A stretch of DNA of 64,000 nucleotides from an uncultured Duncaniella sp. (GTDB lineage: Bacteria; Bacteroidota; Bacteroidia; Bacteroidales; Muribaculaceae). Positions 8,988 through 17,861 of the stretch are shown piece after piece (position 1 is the first letter of the stretch; each line of letters starts with the position of its first letter). The stretch lies in assembly GCA_910587515.1 (NCBI GenBank), contig CAJULW010000033.1, positions 165,146 to 229,145 on the forward strand, read 5' to 3'. Both the position numbers and the translations under genes were made by a program. Below the pieces are notes generated by a model. That model worked only from the letters and a program-made list of their open reading frames with translations, had not been told where the DNA came from and did not search any database.

Positions 8988-9449
8988 CTATTCTGCAAGG
9001 GCATAGAAAGTCTGGCGATACAAAGGAGCGCTTGGATAATACACCGGATCCATATTGAACACACTATTGGAGAAACGGCCTGGCGAAAGATGGTCTATCA
9101 TCCAGTATTCCATGCCTGAACCGTCAATGTCAAGGGCGATAACAGCGAAATTTTCTGTCGTGAAATCCCATACGAAATATGTCCTTGTCTCTTCAGGCAC
9201 ATAGCCCTCCACCTCAAGATACGTGTCCCAAACACCTGTGCCGTCATCGTAGAAATCCCAATATTGGCATGAATAATATTCCCTCCCGTTAGGATATCTA
9301 CCGTAATCCTCGTTAAACCATGTCACTGACGTGAGGTTGTATAGGGTTTCCCGCTGGATTTCTCCAAGCTCGTTGTCGTCGCAACCAGTCAAAGTAATGC
9401 CTAATAAAAGAAAAATTAAGGTCCGTGTGTACAGGTTTATATATTTCAT
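8988..9449 (-). CDS. Small putative surface lipoprotein of unknown function
   Basis: A 153-residue protein with a lipoprotein signal peptide: hydrophobic segment then LTGC, lipidated Cys at residue 23. The next residues are DDNE, resembling the acidic Bacteroidetes signal that sends lipoproteins to the cell surface. The mature part is rich in Tyr/Trp/Asp (YYSCQYWDFYDDGTGVWDTY), a pattern seen in small lipocalin-like or beta-sandwich proteins, but I do not recognise a family. It stands alone between the MerR-mltG pair and rplY, with its own promoter. Confidence 0.72.
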   Translation of the reverse strand: MKYINLYTRTLIFLLLGITLTGCDDNELGEIQRETLYNLTSVTWFNEDYGRYPNGREYYSCQYWDFYDDGTGVWDTYLEVEGYVPEETRTYFVWDFTTENFAVIALDIDGSGMEYWMIDHLSPGRFSNSVFNMDPVYYPSAPLYRQTFYALAE

Positions 9450-9490
9450 GATCTAAAATGGCGGAGATGTTTATTGACAAATGTATGTTG

Positions 9491-9498
9491 CAAAGATA
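9491..9498 (-). promoter_or_regulatory. -7 element of the small lipoprotein gene
   Basis: Minus strand reads TATCTTTG, matching TAnnTTTG, about 42 bases before the start codon at 9449. Confidence 0.5.
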
Positions 9499-9586
9499 CT
9501 CAATGTGTCGGATATGGCTTTTAATGAATAAAAGGAATTATGGTTAAATTATGTGAACGAATATGCGCCTGTCAATGAAATTTTAG

Positions 9587-9594
9587 TAAATTTG
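9587..9594 (+). promoter_or_regulatory. -7 element of the rplY promoter
   Basis: TAAATTTG matches the consensus and implies a leader of about 90 bases before rplY. The leader contains a short hairpin (TCCC/GGGA, about 9611-9628) but nothing I can assign to autoregulation. Confidence 0.6.
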
Positions 9595-9690
9595 CACTCG
9601 CTTTTTAAGCATCCCCGTGTGATGGGAAATTAAGGAGCAACTTGATTACAACTTAATTTTGAGTAACACAATTTAAATTTTTAATCGGAA

Positions 9691-10341
9691 ATGAAGACAT
9701 TTCAACTCAGCGCCGAACCTCGTACCGACCTCGGCAAAAAAGCCACAAAGGCTCTCCGTAAGGAAAATAAAATTCCCGTTGTTCTTAACGGTGGTGAAAT
9801 CATAACACTTCCTTACGAAAAGGCTCTTAAGCCCGGTGAAAAAATCGTTGAGATCGGCAACGGAAAGGGACTTGTTACTACAGATATCGTAGTGACACAA
9901 GACGCTGTGCGCAAACTCGTTTATACGCCCGATATCTATGCTATCGAGCTTTCGCTTAACGGAGAGACTCGTATGGCAGTTCTAAAGGACATACAGTTCC
10001 ATCCGGTAAAGGATACCATCCTTCATATCGACCTTCTTGAAGTTAACGATAAGAAGCCTGTGACTATCGAAGTACCCGTTAAACTCGAAGGTCATGCAGA
10101 AGGTGTTAAAGCGGGTGGTAAACTCAACCTCTCGATGAAGAAAATCCGTGTTAAGGCTGTTTATACAGAGATCCCCGAACGCGTCGTCATCAATGTCGAT
10201 CACCTCGGCCTTGGCAAGACACTCCAGATCGGTGAACTCCATTTCGATGGTCTTGAACTGATGAACGCCAAGAATGCTGTTGTCTGCGCTGTTCAGCTTA
10301 CGCGTGCCGCTCGTGGTGCACAGGCCAACGCAGCCCAGTAA
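9691..10341 (+). CDS. rplY: 50S ribosomal protein L25/general stress protein Ctc
   Basis: L25/Ctc binds 5S rRNA in the large subunit. This 216-residue version is the long two-domain form: an N-terminal L25 beta-barrel (about 1-92, with LRKENKIPVVLNGG) and a C-terminal TL5-type domain (about 93-190, with IQFHPVKDTILHIDLLEV). A low-complexity Ala/Gln tail ends the protein. It has its own promoter and is followed by a strong hairpin terminator, so it is probably monocistronic; pth follows on the same strand. Confidence 0.95.
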   Translation: MKTFQLSAEPRTDLGKKATKALRKENKIPVVLNGGEIITLPYEKALKPGEKIVEIGNGKGLVTTDIVVTQDAVRKLVYTPDIYAIELSLNGETRMAVLKDIQFHPVKDTILHIDLLEVNDKKPVTIEVPVKLEGHAEGVKAGGKLNLSMKKIRVKAVYTEIPERVVINVDHLGLGKTLQIGELHFDGLELMNAKNAVVCAVQLTRAARGAQANAAQ

Positions 10342-10363
10342 TTTCGGCATCGTCAATCTTATC

Positions 10364-10417
10364 AACGACAGATTTTCTTCACGGATTTTTTCCGGGCAGA
10401 GAGAAAATCTGTCGTTT
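10364..10417 (+). terminator. Composite hairpin terminator after rplY
   Basis: Arms at about 10364-10378 and 10402-10417 pair over 14 or more bases (ACGACAGATTTTCT with AGAAAATCTGTCGT), with a smaller CGGA/TCCG hairpin nested in the loop, and a T-rich stretch after the right arm. It begins 23 bases after the rplY stop. Confidence 0.75.
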
Positions 10418-10498
10418 ATTATTTGAATGATTTATACTTGTTTTCAATAGTTTATCTGAATTAAACCTATTCGGATGTTATAAAAACATCAACTTTCT

Positions 10499-11062
10499 AT
10501 GAAATATCTTATTGTGGGTTTGGGAAATATCGGGTCTGAATACGCAATGACGCGCCATAACGCAGGCTTTCGTATAGCTGATGCTCTCGCTTCTGCCGGT
10601 GACGCATCCTTTTCAACAGAGCGTTATGGAGATATAGCACGTATGAGAGTCAAAAATGCGCAGCTCGTCATTCTTAAACCGTCTACCTACATGAATCTTT
10701 CCGGAAACGCAGTCCGTTACTGGAAAGAGAAAGAGGGAATTGATATTGATAACATCATCGTCATAGTCGATGACTGCGCACTGCCTTTCGGAGCGGTACG
10801 CATAAAACCATCCGGGAGTGACGCAGGTCACAATGGACTTAAAAACATCGCACAGATGCTTGGTACTCAGGCTTATCCTCGTCTGCGTTTTGGCATCGGG
10901 AATGACTTTCCTCGAGGAATGCAGATAGAATATGTACTTGGTGCTTTCTCTGAAAGCGAAGAAAAAATGATGAATGAGAGGATAGACATAGCGGTCGATG
11001 CCATCAAGACATTCTGTCTTGCGGGTATACAGCGGACAATGAACACATATAACAATAAGTGA
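10499..11062 (+). CDS. pth: Peptidyl-tRNA hydrolase
   Basis: Pth releases tRNA from prematurely dropped peptidyl-tRNA. The 187-residue product has the family start KYLIVGLGNIGSEYAMTRHNAGF with the catalytic His, then LKPSTYMNLSG, VDDCALPFG and GSDAGHNGLKNI in the expected order. The gene lies in the usual rplY-pth-hslR order, and the next gene starts eight bases after its stop. Confidence 0.96.
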   Translation: MKYLIVGLGNIGSEYAMTRHNAGFRIADALASAGDASFSTERYGDIARMRVKNAQLVILKPSTYMNLSGNAVRYWKEKEGIDIDNIIVIVDDCALPFGAVRIKPSGSDAGHNGLKNIAQMLGTQAYPRLRFGIGNDFPRGMQIEYVLGAFSESEEKMMNERIDIAVDAIKTFCLAGIQRTMNTYNNK

Positions 11063-11069
11063 CCGGATT

Positions 11070-11495
11070 ATGAACGAGGTAAGAATTGATAAGTGGCTTT
11101 GGGCTATGCGTATTTTTAAAACACGCACGATAGCGACAGAAGCCTGTAAAAAAGGTCGTGTGTATGTCGGCAACGCCATCGCGAAGCCGTCGCGGACCAT
11201 AAAGCCAGGTGATGTTGTCAATGTCCGGAAACCTCCGGTGACGTATTCTTTCAAAGTGCTTGCATTGGCCCAGAATCGTCTTGGAGCCAAACTCGTTCCA
11301 GACTACATGGAAAACATAACGCCTAAAAGTGAACTTGACCTCCTTGAAGTTGTCAAGATATCAGGATTCATAGACCGACGCAAGGGACTTGGCCGTCCTA
11401 CCAAACGCGAAGGTCGCGACCTCGCCCAATTTACAGAATCGATGTCTGACGGTTGGGATATGGATTTTCTTGACGACCTTGATGATGAGGAGTAA
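11070..11495 (+). CDS. hslR: S4-domain RNA-binding protein (HslR/Hsp15-like)
   Basis: A 141-residue protein with an N-terminal S4 domain (RIDKWLWAMRIFKTRTIATE, then CKKGRVYVG) as in Hsp15, which binds stalled 50S subunits carrying nascent chains. The C-terminal tail is charged and acidic at its end (DMDFLDDLDDEE). It follows pth by eight bases, consistent with a shared role in rescuing stalled translation. It converges with lptB, whose stop is 21 bases away. Confidence 0.88.
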   Translation: MNEVRIDKWLWAMRIFKTRTIATEACKKGRVYVGNAIAKPSRTIKPGDVVNVRKPPVTYSFKVLALAQNRLGAKLVPDYMENITPKSELDLLEVVKISGFIDRRKGLGRPTKREGRDLAQFTESMSDGWDMDFLDDLDDEE

Positions 11496-11516
11496 AGAGA
11501 GATTTTTAACCGTAAT

Positions 11517-12323
11517 TTATTCTGTAGGATAATCGAATTTCTTGCGATAGAACATAAAATCACGTCCGAGATATTTCTCTCTTACGGTGGGATTTTCTGC
11601 AAGTTCTTCCGACGTGCCTTGAAAAAGTATTTTACCCTCGAAAAGAAGATAGGCTCGGTCAGTGATACGCAGAGTTTCCTGGGCGTTATGGTCAGTGATC
11701 AGTATACCGATGTTCTTCTCTTTTAGGTGATAGACAACCGACTGGATATCCTCCACAGCGATAGGGTCGACTCCTGCGAACGGTTCGTCAAGCATGATGA
11801 ACTTCGGGTCTATGGCAAGGCAACGGGCTATTTCCGTACGTCTGCGCTCTCCACCGGATAATTGGTCTCCAAGATTATGTCTCACTTTTTCAAGGCTGAA
11901 TTCCGCTATCAGACTCTCAAGCTTGTCCCTCTGATACTCGGCTGAAGTGTTTGTCATCTGTAAAACAGCCTTTATATTGTTTTCGACTGAAAGTTTACGG
12001 AACACGCTTGGTTCCTGTGCGAGATACCCAATGCCGTTCTGAGCGCGTTTATATACGGGATATTTAGTGATATTGAGGTCGTTAAGGAAAATTTGTCCCT
12101 CATTCGGAGTGATAAGCCCCACGGTCATATAAAATGTGGTGGTTTTCCCGGCTCCGTTTGGACCGAGAAGACCTACGATTTCACCTTGTGTCACATTGAT
12201 CGACACATGGTTGGCAACGGTACGTTTGCCATATTTTTTTACGAGATTATCCGTACGGAGCACCATTTTGTCCGGTGTCCCCATAGGATATGAGGAGGGT
12301 TGCATCTCTTCCATCTGTTCCAT
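11517..12323 (-). CDS. lptB: LPS export ABC transporter ATP-binding protein LptB
   Basis: LptB powers extraction of lipopolysaccharide from the inner membrane by LptFG. The product has a Walker A (GPNGAGKTT, about residue 54), Q-loop, signature LSGGERRRTEIARCLA, Walker B FIMLDEPFAGVDP and switch His in ITDHN, all in the highly conserved LptB form. The N-terminus has about 20 extra residues before the domain; an internal ATG near residue 20 is a possible start. It lies 11 bases after udk and is probably co-transcribed with it. Confidence 0.94.
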   Translation of the reverse strand: MEQMEEMQPSSYPMGTPDKMVLRTDNLVKKYGKRTVANHVSINVTQGEIVGLLGPNGAGKTTTFYMTVGLITPNEGQIFLNDLNITKYPVYKRAQNGIGYLAQEPSVFRKLSVENNIKAVLQMTNTSAEYQRDKLESLIAEFSLEKVRHNLGDQLSGGERRRTEIARCLAIDPKFIMLDEPFAGVDPIAVEDIQSVVYHLKEKNIGILITDHNAQETLRITDRAYLLFEGKILFQGTSEELAENPTVREKYLGRDFMFYRKKFDYPTE

Positions 12324-12334
12324 ATTGTTTTTTT

Positions 12335-12955
12335 TCAGGAATTAGACCGTTTTAACCGAGATTCGATATAATCTGTGAGCAATTGTATTGCCACAACATT
12401 GCTGCCGCCTTGCGGCACGATAAGGTCTGCGTGACGTTTTGACGGCTCGATATACATTTCGTGCATGGGTTTTAGAATATCCTGATAGCGGTTGAGAACC
12501 ATGATCGGAGTCCGGCCACGCTCGACACAGTCTCGTGCGATCACGCGAATCAGACGCTCATCGGCAGCAGCGTCCACAAAAACTTTTACATCCATCATAT
12601 CCCGCAACACCGGATCGGTAAGAACCAATATTCCCTCCACTATGACCACTTCCCGTGGTTTTACGGTGATTGTTTCCTCTTGACGTGTGCAGGTTAGATA
12701 GGAATAAGTCGGCATTTCGATATTACGACCCTCTTTAAGTCGTTTTATATGCTCTACAAGCAGACTCCACTCGATTGCAGCAGGTTCGTCAAAATTTATT
12801 TTACTACGTTCTTCAACCGGGATGTGGCTTGAATCCTTATAATAGGAATCCTGTGGCAATACAGCGACTTCTCCTGCTGGAAGACTGTTGATTATCTTGT
12901 TGACTACAGTGGTTTTGCCTGAACCGGTACCTCCTGCTATGCCGATGATTAACAT
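12335..12955 (-). CDS. udk: Uridine kinase
   Basis: Udk phosphorylates uridine and cytidine in pyrimidine salvage. The 206-residue product starts MLIIGIAGGTGSGKTTVVNK (P-loop) and contains QDSYYKD, NFDEPAAIEW, the lid region RLIRVIARDCVERGRT and PSKRHADLIVPQGG, all typical. A promoter (13000-13007) lies about 45 bases upstream; lptB follows closely. Confidence 0.95.
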   Translation of the reverse strand: MLIIGIAGGTGSGKTTVVNKIINSLPAGEVAVLPQDSYYKDSSHIPVEERSKINFDEPAAIEWSLLVEHIKRLKEGRNIEMPTYSYLTCTRQEETITVKPREVVIVEGILVLTDPVLRDMMDVKVFVDAAADERLIRVIARDCVERGRTPIMVLNRYQDILKPMHEMYIEPSKRHADLIVPQGGSNVVAIQLLTDYIESRLKRSNS

Positions 12956-12999
12956 GATGAAATTTTTGTAGGATAGATATATGGACGTAAAATTAATGC

Positions 13000-13007
13000 A
13001 AAGTTAA
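13000..13007 (-). promoter_or_regulatory. -7 element of the udk-lptB operon
   Basis: Minus strand TAACTTTG, exact consensus, about 45 bases before the udk ATG. Confidence 0.55.
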
Positions 13008-13103
13008 CAGCCTTGGACTTATTATCCAAATCGTATGACCTTCAAACATGACAATTATAACAGATAAATTCGCGGGCACATTGATGAACTGAAATGAGAG
13101 TCT

Positions 13104-13150
13104 ATAAAAATCGCGACCGTAGGAACTCTTCCGTGCCCTATAGTCGCGAT
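13104..13150 (-). terminator. Intrinsic terminator after the recombinase gene
   Basis: Arms ATCGCGAC (13110-13117) and GTCGCGAT (13143-13150) pair perfectly, with a smaller GGAA/TTCC hairpin inside. On the minus strand the stem is followed by a run of five U. It lies 30 bases after the recombinase stop codon. Confidence 0.7.
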
Positions 13151-13180
13151 ACTGCAATATCATGTATGGTAAGTCTCTGT

Positions 13181-14410
13181 TTACTGGCTTTCGGATATTT
13201 GATTTTCCAAACTATTAAGGATCATATAGTTCGCTCTGTCAACAGATGACGTCTCTATGGAAGCGAGATATATTCGTGTTGTCGATTCTGAACCATGCCC
13301 CATGCCCTGACTTATAATGTTCATAGGTATACCGTTTGTCTGGGCGGCTGTTGCCCATGAATGGCGGGCGCAATAAAGAGTCAAATGAGTACTCATCCCG
13401 GCAAGAGACGCCACTTTTTTGAGATCGCGGTTTATCTTGTATGCCGCGTTACGGTAGGCATAACGAGGATTTGAGCGTGGATTACGGATTATAGGGAAAA
13501 GATAGTCAGTCGTATTGATTGGATATTTGTCTATGATCAATTGCATTTCATTAGTCCATTTTAGAGTGATAGTCTGGCCTGTTTTGTGTCGCCTATAAGT
13601 CAGATAACCGTTCTGAAGATCGCTTTTAAGCGTAAAAGCCATGTCGATGAAACTCATTCCGCGGGTGAAAAAACTGAGCATAAACATGTCTCGTGCAAAA
13701 TCAAGTGATGGAGAATAAGACAGATCCATATTTTTTATTCGTTGCAACGAATTGATCGGGATAGCTCGTTTGAGAGTCTTGTCAATACCAGTGTAGACGT
13801 TTTTGAAAAGATTGCGGTGTGCTATCAGTGCACCACATTCACCTGCCCGGTTATAAATGGCTCTCATGATTCTCATGTAAAACGAAGTTGTGTTAGGTAC
13901 AAGATGTTTTGACTTTAGATAAGCTTCATAGTCTGAGATCGTTGTTGGACACAGATTGTCGATAACGAAATTTCTGTCGTTTATGAACTTTATGAAACTG
14001 TTGAGTGCCGATTTATATGAACCTGCCGTCCCGATTTTACCGCGTTTTACCATATCGCTTATTTCATTGCTCATGAAATTGAAAATTGAAAATCGTGAGA
14101 TATATGTGTGATACTCGGCTACGAGGTCGTCAGCGGTATAATCGGGAAATCGTGTGCCGAGTCTGTTTGCGATCCATAAGGCGCGTTCTTTTTCAAATGA
14201 TATGGATTCATTTATTTCGGTGAGCCTTTTTGCTCTTTGATCGTGCCGTACAATCTTGATGTTACCTTTGCGTTCGTCCCATTCGGACTTGGATATTCTG
14301 TGTTCGGTCTGTATTTGGCGCACCTTGCGGCCGTGTATGATTTGCAGGTAGAGTTTTCCTTCTTTTCCGTCAGTGGATGATGAACGGAATTTCACCTTTA
14401 TGCTTGTCAT
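13181..14410 (-). CDS. Orphan tyrosine site-specific recombinase
   Basis: A 409-residue integrase-type recombinase. Layout: arm-binding domain (about 1-90), SAM-like core-binding domain (about 105-195) and a catalytic domain (about 215-390) with Arg250 (FFTRGMSF), Lys276 (RRHKTGQ), Arg349 (YCARHSWAT), His372 (GMGHGS) and nucleophile Tyr381 (TTRIYL), so it looks catalytically complete. It is of the Bacteroidales type found in mobile elements and in DNA invertases that phase-vary surface genes. It stands alone between udk and rodA with no excisionase, cargo or phage genes. An 18-bp perfect inverted repeat lies just upstream. Whether it is a relic integrase or a working invertase acting elsewhere cannot be told. 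Confidence 0.92.
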   Translation of the reverse strand: MTSIKVKFRSSSTDGKEGKLYLQIIHGRKVRQIQTEHRISKSEWDERKGNIKIVRHDQRAKRLTEINESISFEKERALWIANRLGTRFPDYTADDLVAEYHTYISRFSIFNFMSNEISDMVKRGKIGTAGSYKSALNSFIKFINDRNFVIDNLCPTTISDYEAYLKSKHLVPNTTSFYMRIMRAIYNRAGECGALIAHRNLFKNVYTGIDKTLKRAIPINSLQRIKNMDLSYSPSLDFARDMFMLSFFTRGMSFIDMAFTLKSDLQNGYLTYRRHKTGQTITLKWTNEMQLIIDKYPINTTDYLFPIIRNPRSNPRYAYRNAAYKINRDLKKVASLAGMSTHLTLYCARHSWATAAQTNGIPMNIISQGMGHGSESTTRIYLASIETSSVDRANYMILNSLENQISESQ

Positions 14411-14422
14411 TTTTTTGCCCGT

Positions 14423-14477
14423 AATTTACTATAGAGGTTGATTAATCGCAAAAGTTAAACAACCTCTATAGTAAATT
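14423..14477. repeat. 18-bp perfect inverted repeat in front of the recombinase
   Basis: Arms AATTTACTATAGAGGTTG (14423-14440) and its exact reverse complement (14460-14477), separated by 19 bases. It lies between the recombinase start (14410) and the rodA stop (14520). The spacer holds an imperfect minus-strand promoter-like TTAACTTTTG. There is no T-run on either side, so it does not look like a standard terminator. Plausible roles are a recombinase core or operator site, or a terminator for rodA. Confidence 0.75.
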
Positions 14478-14519
14478 TATCGGTAAAAGTCTCGTAGGGT
14501 AGTGGTGGCTTTGGTTTTA

Positions 14520-15980
14520 TCAGAATGACCGTTCTCTTCTTGATGCGTCTATTCTTAATAGTATAAAAAGGAGGAATGTGAATCCCCATAGGGATGACCC
14601 TCCGTAACTGAAAAATGGCAGAGGTATGCCGATCACCGGACATAAACCTATGACCATTCCGATATTGATGGAGATATGAAATATCAGATAGCTTGCCACA
14701 CAATAGGCGTACACACGTCCGAACACAGTTGGCTGTCGTTCAGCTATAGTTATGATACGGAGTATAAGTATAAGAAACAGTAATATTACAGTCGCAGATC
14801 CTACGAGACCCTCTTCCTCGCCTACGGTACAGAATATGAAGTCTGTATGTTGTTCCGGAACATATTTCAGTTTTGTTTGAGTCCCATTGAGAAATCCCTT
14901 CCCGAAAAGGCCGCCAGACCCGATCGCAATCTTTGATTGGTTAACGTTGTAACCGGCTCCACGCAAATCCTCCTCCATTCCGAGCGCAACTTTGATACGC
15001 ATTTGTTGGTGGGGTTGAAGAATGGACGTGAAAGCATAGTTGACAGAAAACAAGAACACCACCGCTGCCGCCGCTGTGCCGACTGTGATTAGTAGTTTAC
15101 GGGCGGGGCTTTTGAACATCAGCAACGTACAGTATACGAGAGAGACCGTTATTATGGAAATAAAAAATATGGTTCCCGGTATCGTGATCCCGCAGATTTC
15201 AAGAATAGTGGCGATCGCACCGGATACGACAAACCAAAGAAAAACATTGCGGGCAGCGACAAAATCTTTACAATAGATAGCAAGCATGGCTACTATAAGC
15301 ACCATGATCATGATAAATACGGCCGCCTGGCCCGATGGAATGCCTAATAGGAGAGAGCCGGTAAATTTTACCGCTACGACGAAAAAAGTAACCGCACAAA
15401 GAGCCGCAAGCAAAACGAGGCCACTCATGCCTTCTCTGTATAGGACAAAGAACAACGACAGATATACAAGTGCCGAGCCTGTCTCCTTTTGAGCCAAAAT
15501 GAGAACCACAGGTAAGAAAATTACCATCAACGCGAGCATATAGTTTTTTCTGGAAGCGTTGAGAACGAAATTATAGCTTGAAAATAATTTGGCGAGACAT
15601 AACGCTGTAGCGAATTTCCCGAATTCAGCCGGTTGAAGACTCATAGGCCCTATCACAAGCCAGGAGCGTGAACCCTTGATGTCAGGTGCGATGAATATAG
15701 TTATTAAAAGCAAAAATAATACACTTCCGTAAATGACGTAAGCATAATTTTCGTAAACCCTGACATCGATAAGCAATAAGACAAGTCCTAAAAGAAGCGA
15801 AAGACCTATCCATCTGAATTGTTTGCCGGAAAATTCTGCGAAACTCAGCATATTGGCATGGTCAAAATCATAACTCGCGGCATAAATGCTGACCATCCCG
15901 GCCATAACCAGGATAATATAAAGGATGACTGTGAACCAGTCCACATGTTTCAATACTGTGCTGCCTTTCTCGTTCTGCAC
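14520..15980 (-). CDS. rodA: Rod shape-determining glycosyltransferase RodA
   Basis: RodA is the SEDS-family peptidoglycan polymerase of the elongasome, working with PBP2. The 486-residue polytopic protein carries SEDS hallmarks: GSRSWLVIGPMSLQPAEFGK, then AIGSGGLFGKGFLNGTQTKLKYVPEQHTDFIF-type sequence (QTKLKYVPEQHTDFIF visible), and a C-terminal GIPLPFFSYGGSSL. It is longer than E. coli RodA because of extra hydrophobic segments in the middle, as usual in Bacteroidetes. It is the last gene of the purH-mreBCD-mrdA-rodA cluster, 18 bases after mrdA. Confidence 0.95.
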   Translation of the reverse strand: MQNEKGSTVLKHVDWFTVILYIILVMAGMVSIYAASYDFDHANMLSFAEFSGKQFRWIGLSLLLGLVLLLIDVRVYENYAYVIYGSVLFLLLITIFIAPDIKGSRSWLVIGPMSLQPAEFGKFATALCLAKLFSSYNFVLNASRKNYMLALMVIFLPVVLILAQKETGSALVYLSLFFVLYREGMSGLVLLAALCAVTFFVVAVKFTGSLLLGIPSGQAAVFIMIMVLIVAMLAIYCKDFVAARNVFLWFVVSGAIATILEICGITIPGTIFFISIITVSLVYCTLLMFKSPARKLLITVGTAAAAVVFLFSVNYAFTSILQPHQQMRIKVALGMEEDLRGAGYNVNQSKIAIGSGGLFGKGFLNGTQTKLKYVPEQHTDFIFCTVGEEEGLVGSATVILLFLILILRIITIAERQPTVFGRVYAYCVASYLIFHISINIGMVIGLCPVIGIPLPFFSYGGSSLWGFTFLLFILLRIDASRRERSF

Positions 15981-15998
15981 CTTGATATAATTTTATAA

Positions 15999-17861
15999 CT
16001 AATGCTTCTTTGTTCCTGCGAATTGAATGGTGTTTGATTGCAACATTCTTTCTTCAAGATATTTTCTTTCGGGAGGTATGTGCCCGCGCAGATATCGTTC
16101 CATGACCAACGAGCCGATAGGCACACCGAATGTCGCACCGAACCCAGCGTTTTCCACGTATACCGCTATCGCTATCTTTGGATCGTGGTATGGCGCGAAT
16201 CCCATGAATGCCGAGTGGTCGCGTCCGTGTGGATTCTGGGCCGTTCCTGTTTTGCCGCAAACCTCGATATCGGCAAGATTCGCTAATCTGCATGTGCCTC
16301 CGGTGACAGCCATCCGCATACCTTCCGCTATATCGTTATACCAATGTGAAGCCACAGTTGGCGTATGTGTCTCGATATATTCTTTTGGTACAACAGTATC
16401 CTGTATCTCTTTTACGACATGTGGCGTTATGTAATGTCCCCTGTTTGCTATCGTCGCACACAGGTTGGCTATCTGGAGTGGGGTGGCAAGTATTTCACCC
16501 TGCCCGATAGAAATAGAAATAATCGTGTTTGCGCTCCAATGACCTGCACCGTACCATTTATTATAGAATTCTACGTTGGGAATGAATCCCCTGTATTCTC
16601 CCGGCAGATCTATCCCGAGTTTATAGCCGTAGCCCATGGATACCATGTGTTTTTTCCAGATATCGAATGCATTGGCCGACGAACCGTACTTGCTCCGCTT
16701 ATCCACCATAGCTTTGAATCCCCAACAAAAATAAGCGTTGCAGGATGTCTGTAGCGCAGGTTTTAGAGGTAAAGGCGAGCCATGTCCGTGGCAACCTACG
16801 CGCAAACCACCTGATATAAAACCATGTGCACATGGAAACATCGTCCCTGTCGTGATTATTCCTTCCTCAAGCAATATAAGTCCTTGTGTCGGTTTGAACG
16901 TCGAGCCTGGAGGATACGTGGCCTGGATTGCGCGGTTAAACAAAGGTTTGTCCGGATCTCTCATCATCTCGTTATAATTGTTGCCGCGTTCGCGACCGAC
17001 AAGAAGTCTGGGATCGTAGCTTGGTGATGATACAAGACATAGGACTTCTCCTGTCGACGGTTCTATAGCCACGACAGCACCTTTCTTATTCATCATCAAT
17101 GATTCAGCGTATTGTTGCAACTCTATGTCGAGCGACAGCTTTATATTCTTGCCGGCTACAGCGTCACGGTCAAGAGCGCCTTCCTCGTATCGTCCTTGTA
17201 TTCTGCCGAGAGCGTCTCGCATCAATACTTCCGCTCCCTTTTTCCCTCGTAGAAACCGCTCGTAGGTGTGTTCGATGCCGATATCGCCAATATAGTCTCC
17301 CGGCATATAATAAGCGTCTTTGTCAATATCTTTCTGGGCGACTTCCCGAATGTTGCCCAATACGTTAGCCGCGCTCCGGTAATTGTATTCGCGCAATATT
17401 CTTTTCTGGATATAGAAACCGGGGAAACGGTAGAGTTTTTCCTGAAGACGTCCGTACTCTTCAGCAGTAAGGTGCGTCAACAGCCGTTGGGGAGAATAAG
17501 ATGAGTAACCTGGATTGCGACGTCTGTCTTTCATATCGACAAAGCGTTTCCGAAGATCTTCGGGCGTGATGTTCAGTGTCCGGCAGAAGTCAACCGTATC
17601 GAATTGCTTGACGTCACGAGGGATCACCATTACATCGTAGGCCGGTTGGTTGTAAACCACAAGCCGTCCTTCACGGTCATATATTATACCGCGTGACGGA
17701 TAGACAGCCTTGCGAAGAAACGCGTTGGAGTCGGCATATTCTTTGTATTTGGAGTCGAGAACCTGTAGGCTGAAAAGCCGGACTATATAAATCAAGGCGA
17801 TAATCACTATGAAACCGCCGATCACGTACCGTCGTTTCTCGAGATTATAGTCTTTTCTCAC
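15999..17861 (-). CDS. mrdA: Penicillin-binding protein 2 (elongasome transpeptidase)
   Basis: PBP2 crosslinks peptidoglycan during side-wall growth. The 620-residue product has one N-terminal membrane segment (about 12-32), a dimerisation domain starting with YPSRGIIYDREGRLVVYN, and a transpeptidase domain with S320-TFK (nucleophile Ser320), S373-C-N and K537-TGT. These are the three class B motifs in order. Its start overlaps the end of mreD by 17 bases, indicating coupling, and rodA follows. Confidence 0.96.
   Translation of the reverse strand: MRKDYNLEKRRYVIGGFIVIIALIYIVRLFSLQVLDSKYKEYADSNAFLRKAVYPSRGIIYDREGRLVVYNQPAYDVMVIPRDVKQFDTVDFCRTLNITPEDLRKRFVDMKDRRRNPGYSSYSPQRLLTHLTAEEYGRLQEKLYRFPGFYIQKRILREYNYRSAANVLGNIREVAQKDIDKDAYYMPGDYIGDIGIEHTYERFLRGKKGAEVLMRDALGRIQGRYEEGALDRDAVAGKNIKLSLDIELQQYAESLMMNKKGAVVAIEPSTGEVLCLVSSPSYDPRLLVGRERGNNYNEMMRDPDKPLFNRAIQATYPPGSTFKPTQGLILLEEGIITTGTMFPCAHGFISGGLRVGCHGHGSPLPLKPALQTSCNAYFCWGFKAMVDKRSKYGSSANAFDIWKKHMVSMGYGYKLGIDLPGEYRGFIPNVEFYNKWYGAGHWSANTIISISIGQGEILATPLQIANLCATIANRGHYITPHVVKEIQDTVVPKEYIETHTPTVASHWYNDIAEGMRMAVTGGTCRLANLADIEVCGKTGTAQNPHGRDHSAFMGFAPYHDPKIAIAVYVENAGFGATFGVPIGSLVMERYLRGHIPPERKYLEERMLQSNTIQFAGTKKH

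Noticed and set aside
10613..11290. 225-codon minus-strand frame
   Set aside because: Lies opposite pth and hslR, both of which are certain genes.
12960..14520. A prophage or conjugative element around the recombinase
   Set aside because: Only the recombinase is present; no phage, transfer or cargo genes and no direct repeats that could be attachment sites were seen.
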